Below, one piece after another: positions 16,167 through 26,950 of a DNA stretch of 64,000 bases. How positions within the stretch are numbered: position 1 is the first letter of the stretch; each line of letters begins with the position of its first letter. The DNA is taken from positions 1 through 64,000 of the forward strand of contig NZ_JABBND010000016.1 of assembly GCF_012933465.1 (NCBI RefSeq), given 5' to 3'. The notes below the pieces were generated by a model. It made no database searches. It saw only the letters and a program-made list of their open reading frames with translations, and was not told the origin of the DNA. This DNA is from Actinomycetospora sp. TBRC 11914. GTDB taxonomy: Bacteria; Actinomycetota; Actinomycetes; Mycobacteriales; Pseudonocardiaceae. The translations under genes were made by a program, and so were the position numbers.

Positions 16167-17605
16167 AAGCGCTCGAACCGGCGCAGCGCCTCCTGGCGCT
16201 CGGCCTTGTGGTCGACCATCGGGGCCGGGTAGTCCTCGGGCGGGTTCTCCAGCTTCCAGGGCTGGTGGACCTTCTTGCCCTCGAGCCCCTCGACGTCGGC
16301 GAGCTCGGGCACCCACCGGCGGACGTAGTCGCCCTGCGGGTCGAACCGCTCCCCCTGGGTCACGGGGTTGAACACGCGGAAGTACGGCGCGGCGTCGGTC
16401 CCGGTGCCCGCGGCCCACTGCCAGCCGTGCTGGTTGGAGGAGAGCTCGCCGTCGACGAGCAGGTCCATGAAGTGCCGCGCGCCCCACCACCACGGCAGGT
16501 GCAGGTCCTTGACGAGGAACGACGCGACGGCCATCCGCATCCGGTTGTGCATCCAGGCCTCGCCCCGCAACTGGCGCATCGCGGCGTCGATCGCCGGGAA
16601 GCCGGTCCGGCCCTCCTGCCACCGCGCGAACTTCTCGTCGGCCTGCTTCCCGGTGTCGAGCTCCATGCGGTCGAACTTCGGGTCGAAGTTCTCGCGGGCC
16701 GAGCGGGGCCAGTGCCAGAGCACGTGGGCGTAGAAGTCGCGGAAGCACAGCTCGTTGCGGAACGACGTCGCGCCCTTGCCGTCGCCGCGGGCGTCGGCGA
16801 GCAGCGTGCGGGGGTGCACGGTGCCGTACTTCAGGTGCACCGACATGCGCGAGGTGGCCGGTCGGTCGGGCCGGTTGCGCAGCTCGTCGTAGTCCTCGAG
16901 GTACTCGTCGACGAACGCGCCCCACTGGTCGTGGGCGGCCTGCTCGCCGGCCTCGGGGAGCTCGGCGTCGACCGCCTCGTCGTCGGGGATCTTCACCGCC
17001 CGGGGCCCGCCGTCCTTGTCCGACGGGTCCATCCAGGTCACGGTCTCCGCGTCGGTGTCGACGGGGGCCGCGTCGGCGACGCGCTTCGTCCACTCCCGGG
17101 AGAACGGGGTGAACACCTTGTAGGGCTCGCCGTCGGACTTGCTGATCGAGCCCGGCTCGGTGAGCCAGGGCGAGCCGGAGCGGACGAGCTCGACGCCCTT
17201 GTCGCCGAGCGCCTTCTCGACGGCCTCGTCGCGGCCCCGGCCGTAGGGGTTGTAGTCCGCGGCGGTGTGGACGCTCGAGGCCTTGACGGCCGCGGCGATG
17301 CGCGGCACGACGTCGGCCGGGTCGCCCCTGACCACCAGCAGCCTCCCCCCGAGCGACTCGTCGAGCGCGCGCAGGCAGCGGTAGAGGAACGTCCGGCGAC
17401 GCGACCCGGAGGGACCGAGCAGCGCCGGGTCGAGCACGAACAGCGCGAGCGCGCGGTCGGCCCGGGCCGCGGCGTCACGCAGGATCGGTTGGTCGTGCAC
17501 GCGCAGGTCGCGGCGGAACCAGACGACGGCGGTGGAGTCGGGTCGGGTGGAGTCCGCACCGGAGGCCATGCCCAGCAGGTACCCGCGCCCGCCGTCGTCA
17601 CCCAT
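16163..17605 (-). CDS. phr: Deoxyribodipyrimidine photolyase
   Basis: 480 residues. Starts the photolyase fold with TAVVWFRRDLRVHDQPIL; the FAD-binding C-terminal domain carries FRNELCFRDFYAHVLW, HNRMRMAVASFLVKDL and WQWAAGTGTDAAPYFRVFNPVTQGERFDPQGDYVR, all typical of class I CPD photolyases. It repairs UV pyrimidine dimers using blue light. The start is ambiguous between ATG 17605 and ATG 17569; the shorter form begins 12 residues before the conserved strand, and neither has a good Shine-Dalgarno. A palindromic element (17613-17665) abuts the 5' end. Confidence 0.92.
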   Translation of the reverse strand: MGDDGGRGYLLGMASGADSTRPDSTAVVWFRRDLRVHDQPILRDAAARADRALALFVLDPALLGPSGSRRRTFLYRCLRALDESLGGRLLVVRGDPADVVPRIAAAVKASSVHTAADYNPYGRGRDEAVEKALGDKGVELVRSGSPWLTEPGSISKSDGEPYKVFTPFSREWTKRVADAAPVDTDAETVTWMDPSDKDGGPRAVKIPDDEAVDAELPEAGEQAAHDQWGAFVDEYLEDYDELRNRPDRPATSRMSVHLKYGTVHPRTLLADARGDGKGATSFRNELCFRDFYAHVLWHWPRSARENFDPKFDRMELDTGKQADEKFARWQEGRTGFPAIDAAMRQLRGEAWMHNRMRMAVASFLVKDLHLPWWWGARHFMDLLVDGELSSNQHGWQWAAGTGTDAAPYFRVFNPVTQGERFDPQGDYVRRWVPELADVEGLEGKKVHQPWKLENPPEDYPAPMVDHKAERQEALRRFERL

Positions 17606-17612
17606 CCCGGAC

Positions 17613-17665
17613 CGCGCGAGGGGACCCCTCGGCCGTGTAGAGCGACGAAATCCTCCCCTCGCGCG
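17613..17665. repeat. Palindromic element, copy A (12-bp arms, 29-nt loop)
   Basis: CGCGCGAGGGGA at 17613-17624 and TCCCCTCGCGCG at 17654-17665 enclose exactly 29 bases. In reverse complement the loop matches the loops of copies B and C and shares GGATTTCGTCGCTC with the hairpins at 16050-16166. It lies immediately upstream of phr. Confidence 0.85.
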
Positions 17666-17679
17666 CCGGCGACGGCGGC

Positions 17680-17728
17680 CGCGAGGGGAGGATCCGGTCG
17701 TTCTAGACGCACGAGGGTTCCCCTCGCG
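17680..17728. repeat. Palindromic element, copy B (10-bp arms, 29-nt loop)
   Basis: CGCGAGGGGA (17680-17689) and TCCCCTCGCG (17719-17728) enclose 29 bases. It is in inverted orientation relative to copy A, 14 bases away. A run of nine G follows at 17731-17739 before the gltA stop, so the element may also terminate gltA transcription. Confidence 0.85.
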
Positions 17729-17744
17729 CCGGGGGGGGGTGGTG

Positions 17745-19049
<1,305 letters not shown>

Positions 19050-19277
19050 GTCGTGCATCCCTCTTCACGCATCTCGTGCGGGAGGGCCACTCGGAGCGGG
19101 GGGAGGCGCCCGACCGGTCCCCGGCGGACGGTCGGTCACCCGGGATCGGGAGCGGCGTCCCCCCGAGGCGGAACTCCCGCGGGTGTGGGGCGTCGTACGC
19201 AGGGCGAACCGTAGCGCCCGGCGCTCGATCACCGCAGCACGGAGACCGGACACCGACGGAGTGGTCCCCGTCACGAT

Positions 19278-20219
19278 TCAGCCCGACGCGCCCTCGCCGT
19301 CGAGCTCGGCCCGCGTCGGCGGCTCGGCACCGGCCCGCGAGACGGTCCAGCTCGCCACCCGGGCCGCGAACCCCAGGGCCGCCCGCCAGCCGTCGTCGTC
19401 GAGGGCGGCGAGGCGGTCGGCGGCGAGGAGGTCGTGGGCGTGCAGGTGCGCGAGCAGCGCGGAGTGCACCGAGTCGCCCGCCCCGATGGTGTCGACGACC
19501 GGTCGCGAGGTGTCGGCGGCGACGGCCACCGCGCCGCGGCGGGTGTGCGCGACGAGCCCCTCGGCGCCGCGGGTCACGACGACCGCGCCGGCGCCCGCCG
19601 CGATCAGGTCGGCCGGGGAGCGGCCCCACCAGGCGGCGTCCTCATCGGAGAGCTTGACCAGGCCCGCGCGGGCGGCGATCGCGTCCAGGCGGGCACGGAC
19701 CACGTCGGGGTCGTCGACGAGCGCGGGCCGAATATTGGGGTCGAGGCTGACGAACACGCCGGCGTCCGCGGCCCGGCGGGCGAGCCCGGTGTACACCGAG
19801 GCGCCCGGCTCCAGCAGCAGCGACAGGGTCCCGACGGCGAGGGCGGCGGTGTCCGCCGGCAGCTCGCCCGGGTCGGCGACGAGGCGGTCCGCCGCGCCCG
19901 CCACGTGGAACGAGTACCGGGCGGCGCCCGAGCCGTCCAGCGTGACGACGGCGAGCGTGGAGGGCTCGTCCCCGCGCTGCACGAGCGCGACGTCGACGGC
20001 CGAGTCGCGGAGCCGGTCGAGCAGCGCGTCGCCGAACGCGTCGCGGGAGAGCCGGGTGAGCATCCTCGCGGGCGTCCCCAGCCGACCCAGGCCGATCGCG
20101 ACGTTGTAGGGGCCGCCGCCCAGCCGCGGCGCGAGCGGCGCGAGCGGGCCCTGGTCGACCGGCACCAGGTCGACGAGGGCCTCGCCGCCCACCACGACCC
20201 GCCGGCGCGAGGCGGTCAC
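19278..20219 (-). CDS. PfkB family carbohydrate kinase (fructokinase-like)
   Basis: 313 residues. Starts with VVVGGEALVDLVP and has LGGGPYNVAIGLGRLG (PfkB signature 1 region) and DTIGAGDSVHSALLAHL (signature 2, catalytic Asp of the GAGD motif). ATP-dependent sugar phosphorylation in the cytoplasm; fructokinase or ribokinase-like specificity is likely but not fixed. GTG 20219 overlaps the upstream epimerase stop in GTGA, so the two are co-translated, which suggests a small sugar-use operon. Confidence 0.88.
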   Translation of the reverse strand: MTASRRRVVVGGEALVDLVPVDQGPLAPLAPRLGGGPYNVAIGLGRLGTPARMLTRLSRDAFGDALLDRLRDSAVDVALVQRGDEPSTLAVVTLDGSGAARYSFHVAGAADRLVADPGELPADTAALAVGTLSLLLEPGASVYTGLARRAADAGVFVSLDPNIRPALVDDPDVVRARLDAIAARAGLVKLSDEDAAWWGRSPADLIAAGAGAVVVTRGAEGLVAHTRRGAVAVAADTSRPVVDTIGAGDSVHSALLAHLHAHDLLAADRLAALDDDGWRAALGFAARVASWTVSRAGAEPPTRAELDGEGASG

Positions 20220-21133
20220 AGCGCCTCCAGCCCCCACCGCACGGTCCACGTCGCCCCGGGCTGGAGCACGACGAGGTCGGTCCCCGAGTTCAGCGCGTCG
20301 GGCGGGCACGTCATCGGCTCGACCGCGACCGCCTTCCCGGGCCGGCCGAACGGGCTCTGCGGGGTGAAGGCCTGCACCCAGGCGACGTTGCGGTCGCCCC
20401 AGAGCCGGGTGCCGGTGCCGTCGGGGGCACGCAGCTCGGCGAGCACCCCCGCGACGCCGCCGCTCACCCCGAAGCAGGTGTCGAGGTCGAGCTCGGCCAC
20501 CGGCCGGCCGCGGCGCAGCGACTCCGCCGGGGTGACCTCGCGGGCGGGGCCGGTCGGCACGAGGGCGTCGTCGACGTCGAGCACCGTCGCGGTGGCGACC
20601 GTGAGCGTGCACTCGTCGGAGGGGTGGTCCCCGGCGCGCAGGTAGGGGTGGGTGCCGACGCCGGCCGGGACGTCGCCGTCGCCGGTGTTCGTGACCGAGT
20701 GGGACACGGTGAGCGACCCGCGCTCGCCGTCCACCGCGTAGGTGGTCTCGACGTGCAGCGGCTGCGGCCAGCCGTGGGCGTCGGCGTCGGCCCCGCCGGG
20801 GACCTCGACCGTGAGGGTGACCGCGGCGTCGTCGTGGACGGTGACGGTCCACGGCCGGTGCCGCACCAGCCCGTGGATCGCGTGCCCCCGGGCCGGCTCG
20901 GTCACCTCGAGGTCGTGGGTCGCGCCGCGCCAGGTGAACCGGGCGCCCGCGGTGCGGTTCGGCCACGGCAGGAGCACGCAGCCCGCGCCCATCGGCGGGG
21001 AGGCGTCCTCGGCGTAGGTCTCGACGTGCTCGGCCCCGTCGACGGTGAAGGCGCGCAGCCCCGCCCCGACCTCGGTGACGACGGCGTGCGCCCGCCCCGA
21101 ACGGATCTCGTACTGCTGCCCGGTGGGCGCCAT
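20216..21133 (-). CDS. Aldose 1-epimerase family protein
   Basis: 305 residues. The galactose mutarotase-like fold is indicated by LLPWPNRTAGARFTW, the histidine segment RGHAIHGLVRHRPW, VGTHPYLRAG and the late VQAFTPQSPFGRPGKAVAVEPMTC with its Glu. It equilibrates alpha and beta anomers of aldoses. ATG 21133 is chosen as the first Met before the conserved QYEIRSG strand. First gene of a two-gene unit with the PfkB kinase (4-base overlap); it begins 26 bases beyond the stop of the ABC exporter gene transcribed in the same direction. Confidence 0.86.
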   Translation of the reverse strand: MAPTGQQYEIRSGRAHAVVTEVGAGLRAFTVDGAEHVETYAEDASPPMGAGCVLLPWPNRTAGARFTWRGATHDLEVTEPARGHAIHGLVRHRPWTVTVHDDAAVTLTVEVPGGADADAHGWPQPLHVETTYAVDGERGSLTVSHSVTNTGDGDVPAGVGTHPYLRAGDHPSDECTLTVATATVLDVDDALVPTGPAREVTPAESLRRGRPVAELDLDTCFGVSGGVAGVLAELRAPDGTGTRLWGDRNVAWVQAFTPQSPFGRPGKAVAVEPMTCPPDALNSGTDLVVLQPGATWTVRWGLEAL

Positions 21134-21159
21134 GACCGCCGACCGTAGTACGCGCTTGC

Positions 21160-22938
21160 CTACGCGGCCGTCAGGGCCGCGTACCGACCGTCGGAGGACA
21201 CCAGGTCGGCGTGGGTGCCGGACTCCACGACGCGGCCGTGGTCGAGCACCGCGATCCGGTCGGCCTCGCGGACCGTGGAGAGCCGGTGGGCGATCGTGAT
21301 CGTGGTGCGGCCGTGGGCCAGCGTGTCGAAGGCCTCCTGGACGGCCCGCTCCGTGGCGGTGTCCAGGGCGCTCGTGGCCTCGTCGAGCACGAGGACCCGC
21401 GGGTCGCGCAGCAGGGTGCGCGCGATCGCGAGCCGCTGCCGCTCGCCGCCGGAGAACCGGTGCCCGCGGGGGCCCACGACGGTGTCGTACCCCTCGGGCA
21501 GGTCGGCGATCACGTGGTGGATCTGCGCGCCGCGGGCGGCCGCCTCGATCTCCGCGTCGGTCGCGTCCGGCTTGGCGTAGCGCAGGTTGTCGCGCACCGA
21601 GGCGTGCAGCAGGTAGGTGTCCTGGCTGACGACGCCGACGATGCGCGCGAGGTCGGCCAGCCGCAGGTCGCGCAGGTCGACGTCGTCGACGGTGATGCGC
21701 CCGGCGTCGGGGTCGTGCAGCCGCGCGACGAGCGAGCCCAGGGTCGACTTGCCCGAGCCGGTCTCGCCGACGACCGCGAGCGTCGAGCCCGCGGGGACGG
21801 TGAGGTCGACGTCGTGCAGCGCCTCCCGGTCGGCGCCGGGGTAGGCGAACGTCACGTGCGAGATCCGCAGGTCGCCCCGCGGGGCCGGGAGGTCGACCGG
21901 GTGCTCCGGCTCCTCGACGTCGATCGCGGTGTCCTGGTACTCGAAGATCCGCGCGAACAGCGCCAGCGACGCGGAGATCGACACCCCGACGTCGAGCAGC
22001 GAGGACAGCGGCCGGAACACCCCCGCCTGCAGCGAGGTGAACGCGACGAGCGTCCCGATCGACAGCGCGCCCGCCGTCCACGGCAGGCCGGCCCCCAGGT
22101 AGATCAGGGCGGGGATCGCGGCGAAGACGATGCTCATCGTCGCCATCCACCAGCGCCCGGCGAGCTGGCTGCGCAGCTCGAGGTCGGTCAGGCGCAGCGA
22201 CGAGTCGGTGAACCGGGACACGAGCGCGTCGCCGGTCCCGAGGGTGCGGGCCAGCGTCACGCCGTCGATCGAGAGGCCCTCCTCGATGGTGACGTTCAGG
22301 TCGGCGAGCTCGCGCTGGCGCTCGGCGGTGAGCCGCCGGCGCACGCGCGCGACGCGGCGCGAGAGCAGGACCGAGGGCGGCAGCACGACCAGTGTGACCA
22401 GCGAGAGCTGCCAGGACAGCGCCACCATCGCGACGGCGCTCGCGACGACGGTGGTGACGTTCGCCGCGATCGAGGTCGCGGTCGAGGTGACGACGGTCTG
22501 CATGCCGCCGATGTCGTTGGTGATCCGCGACTGCACCTCGCCGGTGCGGGTGCGGGTGAAGAACCCCAGCGAGAGGCGCTGGAGGTGGGCGAACACGTCG
22601 GTGCGCAGCCGGTGCATGACGAGCTGGCCGACGCGGGTGGAGATCCAGGTCTGGACGACGCCGAACGCGGCCGTCACCGCGGCGACGGCGACCATGCCGG
22701 CCGCCAGCCAGACGAGCAGGCGGACGTCGCGGTGGGGCAGCGCGTCGTCGATGACGGCGCGGAGCAGGAACGGCGAGGCCATGCCGACGACGGACGACGC
22801 GACGATCACGGCGACGACGACGGCGAGGGAGTGGCGGTGGGGCGCGAAGAGGCGCGCGATCCGGCGCAGCGAGACCTGCTTGGCCTGCTCGCGGTTCCGG
22901 GCGCGCTCCTCGCGGCTGACTTCCGGAGTGCGGGGCAA
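21160..22938 (-). CDS. ABC exporter, fused permease and ATPase
   Basis: 592 residues in ABC half-transporter order: six membrane helices over residues 30-300, then an ATPase with Walker [11 protein letters not shown]-loop [10 protein letters not shown], signature [13 protein letters not shown], Walker [13 protein letters not shown] and the switch histidine in TIAHRLST. It works as a dimer exporting lipid-like or drug substrates. The start is TTG 22938: AGGAGG at 22945-22950 lies six bases ahead of it, whereas the longer GTG 22956 frame would place the ribosome-binding site inside the gene. Divergent from a marR gene with a palindromic operator between. Confidence 0.92.
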   Translation of the reverse strand: MPRTPEVSREERARNREQAKQVSLRRIARLFAPHRHSLAVVVAVIVASSVVGMASPFLLRAVIDDALPHRDVRLLVWLAAGMVAVAAVTAAFGVVQTWISTRVGQLVMHRLRTDVFAHLQRLSLGFFTRTRTGEVQSRITNDIGGMQTVVTSTATSIAANVTTVVASAVAMVALSWQLSLVTLVVLPPSVLLSRRVARVRRRLTAERQRELADLNVTIEEGLSIDGVTLARTLGTGDALVSRFTDSSLRLTDLELRSQLAGRWWMATMSIVFAAIPALIYLGAGLPWTAGALSIGTLVAFTSLQAGVFRPLSSLLDVGVSISASLALFARIFEYQDTAIDVEEPEHPVDLPAPRGDLRISHVTFAYPGADREALHDVDLTVPAGSTLAVVGETGSGKSTLGSLVARLHDPDAGRITVDDVDLRDLRLADLARIVGVVSQDTYLLHASVRDNLRYAKPDATDAEIEAAARGAQIHHVIADLPEGYDTVVGPRGHRFSGGERQRLAIARTLLRDPRVLVLDEATSALDTATERAVQEAFDTLAHGRTTITIAHRLSTVREADRIAVLDHGRVVESGTHADLVSSDGRYAALTAA

Positions 22939-22965
22939 GGGGCGCCTCCTGGGCACGTGGTGACG

Positions 22966-22994
22966 GAGGTTGCTGAGGCAACCTCATGATGAGG
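22966..22994. promoter_or_regulatory. Overlapping palindromic operator between ABC exporter and marR
   Basis: GAGGTTGC-TGAG-GCAACCTC (22966-22985) is a perfect 8-bp inverted repeat, overlapped at its right edge by CCTCAT-G-ATGAGG (22982-22994), a second perfect palindrome. They occupy the 87-base divergent gap; MarR proteins usually bind such sites and repress both sides. Confidence 0.7.
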
Positions 22995-23013
22995 CTACAA
23001 CACGAGTTCGCGC

Positions 23014-23019
23014 TACGCT
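23014..23019 (+). promoter_or_regulatory. -10 box of leaderless marR promoter
   Basis: TACGCT, six-base spacer, GTG at 23026; no ribosome-binding site. Confidence 0.55.
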
Positions 23020-23025
23020 GTTCCC

Positions 23026-23514
23026 GTGGAGCACGACGAGCCTGCCTCGGTGAGCGACCTGTTCTGGGCGGTCGCCCGGCGGCTGCGCCACGCCTCGCGG
23101 GAGTCGCTCGCGCCGTGGGAGGTCACGCCGTCCCAGCTGCGGGCACTCGGCACGCTGATGCGCCACGGCCCGGTCCGGCCGGGCACGCTCGCGGGCCACC
23201 TCGGCATCGCGCCGCGCTCGGCCACCGAGGTGGTCGACGCGCTCTCCGAGCGCGGGCTGGTCCGCCGGGAGACCGACCCCGACGACCGCCGGGCCACGCT
23301 CGTCGTCGTCACCGACCACGGCACCGAGGTGGCGCGGGCGATCCGGGGGGCCCGGGCCGCGGAGGCCGACCGCCTCTTCGCCGGGCTCGACGACGCCGAC
23401 CGCGCCGAGCTCGAGCGCCTGCTCCGCCTGCTGCTGGCCGAGCCCGCGCCGGATCAGGACCGGCCGACCGACGCGTCCGCCTCGGCGTCCTCCCCCGCCA
23501 CCGGCGCGCGGTAG
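23026..23514 (+). CDS. MarR family transcriptional regulator
   Basis: 162 residues. Winged-helix core: VTPSQLRALGTLMRHGPVRPGTLAGHLGIAPRSATEVVDALSERGLVRRETDPDDRRATLVVVTDHG, with the DxRR wing motif typical of MarR. Expected to sense a small aromatic or drug-like ligand and control the divergent ABC exporter through the palindromes at 22966-22994. GTG start from the leaderless -10 box. Its last 61 bases overlap the end of the convergent MFS gene. Confidence 0.9.
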   Translation: MEHDEPASVSDLFWAVARRLRHASRESLAPWEVTPSQLRALGTLMRHGPVRPGTLAGHLGIAPRSATEVVDALSERGLVRRETDPDDRRATLVVVTDHGTEVARAIRGARAAEADRLFAGLDDADRAELERLLRLLLAEPAPDQDRPTDASASASSPATGAR

Positions 23515-24764
23515 CGCCAGAACGCGGGGAAGGCGAGCACCACGACGACCATCCCGACGATCACGGCGAGGCCCCCGAGGGTCGTCGTGGGTCCCGTCCC
23601 GATCGCGTCCGCGGCCCAGCCGTGCCAGAGGTCCGCGACCCGGGGACCGCCCGCGACGACCACCACGAAGACGCCCTGCATCCGGCCGCGCATCTCGTCG
23701 GTGGCGACGGTCTGGAGCATCGTCGAGCGGAACACCGAGCTGACCAGGTCCGCCGCGCCGGCCGCGGCGAGCAGCAGGACGGCCAGCCAGAGGACCGATG
23801 TCAGCCCGGACAGCGCGACCCCGAGGCCCCACAGGCCCACGGCGATCGTCACCGCCACGCCCTGGCGCGCGATGCCGTGCAACCGCCCGGAGAGCAGGCC
23901 GCCCAGCGCCGCCCCGCCCGCGATCGCCGCCGAGAGCAGGCCGTAGGCCGGGCCGCCGCCGTAGGTCTCGACCGCGGCCTGGGGGAACACCGCGCGGGGC
24001 ATGCCGAAGCCCATCGCCACGAGGTCGGCGAGGAAGCTGACCAGCAGCACCTTCGACATGGCGGCGTAGCGGAAGCCGTCGACCACCGAGCGGAGCCCGG
24101 CGCTGCGCCGGATCGCGCGCGCCACCCCCCGGAACCCGCCCGGGTCGTCGTCGCCCACCGGGAGCCTCGGCAGCCGGTAGGCGGCCCAGATCGACGCGAA
24201 GAGGCAGACCGTGTCGACGAAGTAGAGGGCCCCGACGTCGACGAAGGCCAGCGCGACCCCGCCCACCAGCGGCCCGGCGAAGGCGCCGAGCTGCTGCACG
24301 GTGAACCACAGCGTGTTCGCCGCCGGGAGCTGGTCGACCGGCAGGATGCGCGGCAGGACGGCGGAGCGGGTCGGCTGGTTGACCGCGAGGCAGGCGGTCT
24401 GGACGGCGAAGATGACCAGGACGGTCCACGGGCCGCCGAGGTGCGTGACCGCCGTGATGCCGAGCAGCGCCGAGGTCACGGCGATCCCGACGCCCGAGAC
24501 CACGAGCAGCATCCGCCGGTCGACCGCGTCGGCGATCGCCCCGCCCCAGAGCCCGAACACGATCAGCGGGACCAGCCCGAACAGCCCCGTCAGGCCGACC
24601 CAGGCCGACGACCCGGTGAGCTCGTAGAGCTGGAAGGGCACGGCGACGACCGTCAGCTGCGCGCCCACGACGGTGACCACGCCCGCCGTCCAGAGCCGCC
24701 GGAACGGCGGGGTCCGCAGCGGGGTCGTGTCGGCGAAGAGGCCGCGGCGCGATCGTTCGCTCAC
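23454..24764 (-). CDS. MFS transporter (EntS/DHA3-like exporter)
   Basis: 436 residues with about 12 membrane helices. Helix 1 begins at residue 25 (RRLWTAGVVTVVGAQLTVVAVPF); the helix 2-3 loop reads GAIADAVDRRMLL, the degenerate G-x-x-x-D-R-x-x-R motif of MFS, and NQPTRSAVLPRILP is characteristic of the DHA3/enterobactin-exporter-like subgroup. Probably a proton-driven drug or metabolite exporter. GTG 24764 is chosen by a TACGAT box six bases upstream (leaderless). It overlaps the marR 3' end by 61 bases and belongs to the same efflux-type neighbourhood. Confidence 0.88.
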   Translation of the reverse strand: MSERSRRGLFADTTPLRTPPFRRLWTAGVVTVVGAQLTVVAVPFQLYELTGSSAWVGLTGLFGLVPLIVFGLWGGAIADAVDRRMLLVVSGVGIAVTSALLGITAVTHLGGPWTVLVIFAVQTACLAVNQPTRSAVLPRILPVDQLPAANTLWFTVQQLGAFAGPLVGGVALAFVDVGALYFVDTVCLFASIWAAYRLPRLPVGDDDPGGFRGVARAIRRSAGLRSVVDGFRYAAMSKVLLVSFLADLVAMGFGMPRAVFPQAAVETYGGGPAYGLLSAAIAGGAALGGLLSGRLHGIARQGVAVTIAVGLWGLGVALSGLTSVLWLAVLLLAAAGAADLVSSVFRSTMLQTVATDEMRGRMQGVFVVVVAGGPRVADLWHGWAADAIGTGPTTTLGGLAVIVGMVVVVLAFPAFWRYRAPVAGEDAEADASVGRS

Positions 24765-24770
24765 CCAAGG

Positions 24771-24776
24771 ATCGTA
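24771..24776 (-). promoter_or_regulatory. -10 box of leaderless MFS promoter
   Basis: TACGAT on the minus strand, six bases before the GTG at 24764. Confidence 0.5.
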
Positions 24777-24828
24777 GGCGCGGCGCGGGGGTGACCTCCG
24801 CGTGAGCCTTCCCTCGTCGTGGTCGCGC

Positions 24829-25503
24829 TCAGGGGGCCAGCCGCTCCACGACCCACGCCCCCCGGCGCTCGTCGAACCGGAAGCGCAGCCGGTCGTGCAG
24901 CCGCGAGGTGCGGCCCTGCCAGAACTCGACGTGGGTGGGGCGCACCCGCCAGCCGCCCCAGTGCGGCGGGGGCGGGATCTCCTCCTCGTCGGCGAACCGG
25001 GCCTCGGTGGCGGCGTAGAGGTCCTCCAGGGCGGTGCGGTCGCGCACCGTCGCCGACTGCGGCGACGCCCACGCCCCGAGCTGCGAGGTGCGCGGCCGGG
25101 TCCGCCAGTACTCCGCGGTCGCGTCGGCACCGAGCAGCTCGACCGGCCCGACGATCGTCGCCTGCCGCTGCAGCGCGTACCAGGGGAAGGTCAGCGAGGC
25201 CTGGCGGGTCTGACGCAGCTGGTGGGACTTCTCCGAGGTGTAGTTGGTGAAGAAGGTGACCCCGCGCTCGTCGATGTCCTTCGCGAGGACGGTGCGGGTG
25301 GTCACCCGGTGCTCGTCGTCGGAGGTCGCGAGCACCATCGCGTTCGGGTCGGGCAGCTCGGCCTCGCGGGCGTGCCGCAACCACGCGACGAGCTGCTCGT
25401 GCCAGGTCGGGGCCAGGTCGGCGACGTCGAGCTCGCCCGCCCGGTAGTCGACCCGCATGCCCGCCAGGTCGGCGTGCCCGCCCGGGACCGTCACTGGGTT
25501 CAC
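24829..25503 (-). CDS. pdxH: Pyridoxamine 5'-phosphate oxidase
   Basis: 224 residues. FMN/PLP-binding signatures RTVLAKDIDERGVTFFTNYTSEKSHQL, SLTFPWYALQRQATIVGPVELL and the C-terminal FWQGRTSRLHDRLRFR, which matches the PROSITE-type PdxH signature. It oxidises PNP/PMP to pyridoxal phosphate with FMN. GTG at 25503 has CGAGGAGAAC five bases upstream. Divergent from serC, itself a PLP enzyme, across a 153-base gap. Confidence 0.94.
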   Translation of the reverse strand: MNPVTVPGGHADLAGMRVDYRAGELDVADLAPTWHEQLVAWLRHAREAELPDPNAMVLATSDDEHRVTTRTVLAKDIDERGVTFFTNYTSEKSHQLRQTRQASLTFPWYALQRQATIVGPVELLGADATAEYWRTRPRTSQLGAWASPQSATVRDRTALEDLYAATEARFADEEEIPPPPHWGGWRVRPTHVEFWQGRTSRLHDRLRFRFDERRGAWVVERLAP

Positions 25504-25611
25504 CCGCTGTTCTCCTCGGTGTCCGGTGTGCGACAGAGCGCCACCGTAGGTACCGCGGGGGCGGATCGGACACCCCGTGACCCACGACACCCTCCGGATC
25601 GTCGAGGGTGA

Positions 25612-26787
<1,176 letters not shown>

Positions 26788-26950
26788 GGGGCGGGCGGCG
26801 TCCCCGCACGGGTGGGCGCTCACGTGGGGTCAGCCACCTCCCGGCGCGCCTCCCTCTTCCGGGGTGGCCGCTCGCCTAGCGTCGTCGTGCGAGGCGGCGC
26901 GCCCGGGCAGGGCCGCGGCGCCGAGCAGCGCGGCGACGGGGAGGCCGACC

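Noticed and set aside
23454-23514. Frameshift at the marR/MFS junction
   Set aside because: The 61-base tail-to-tail overlap keeps both frames intact with normal ends, a common arrangement in compact high-GC genomes.
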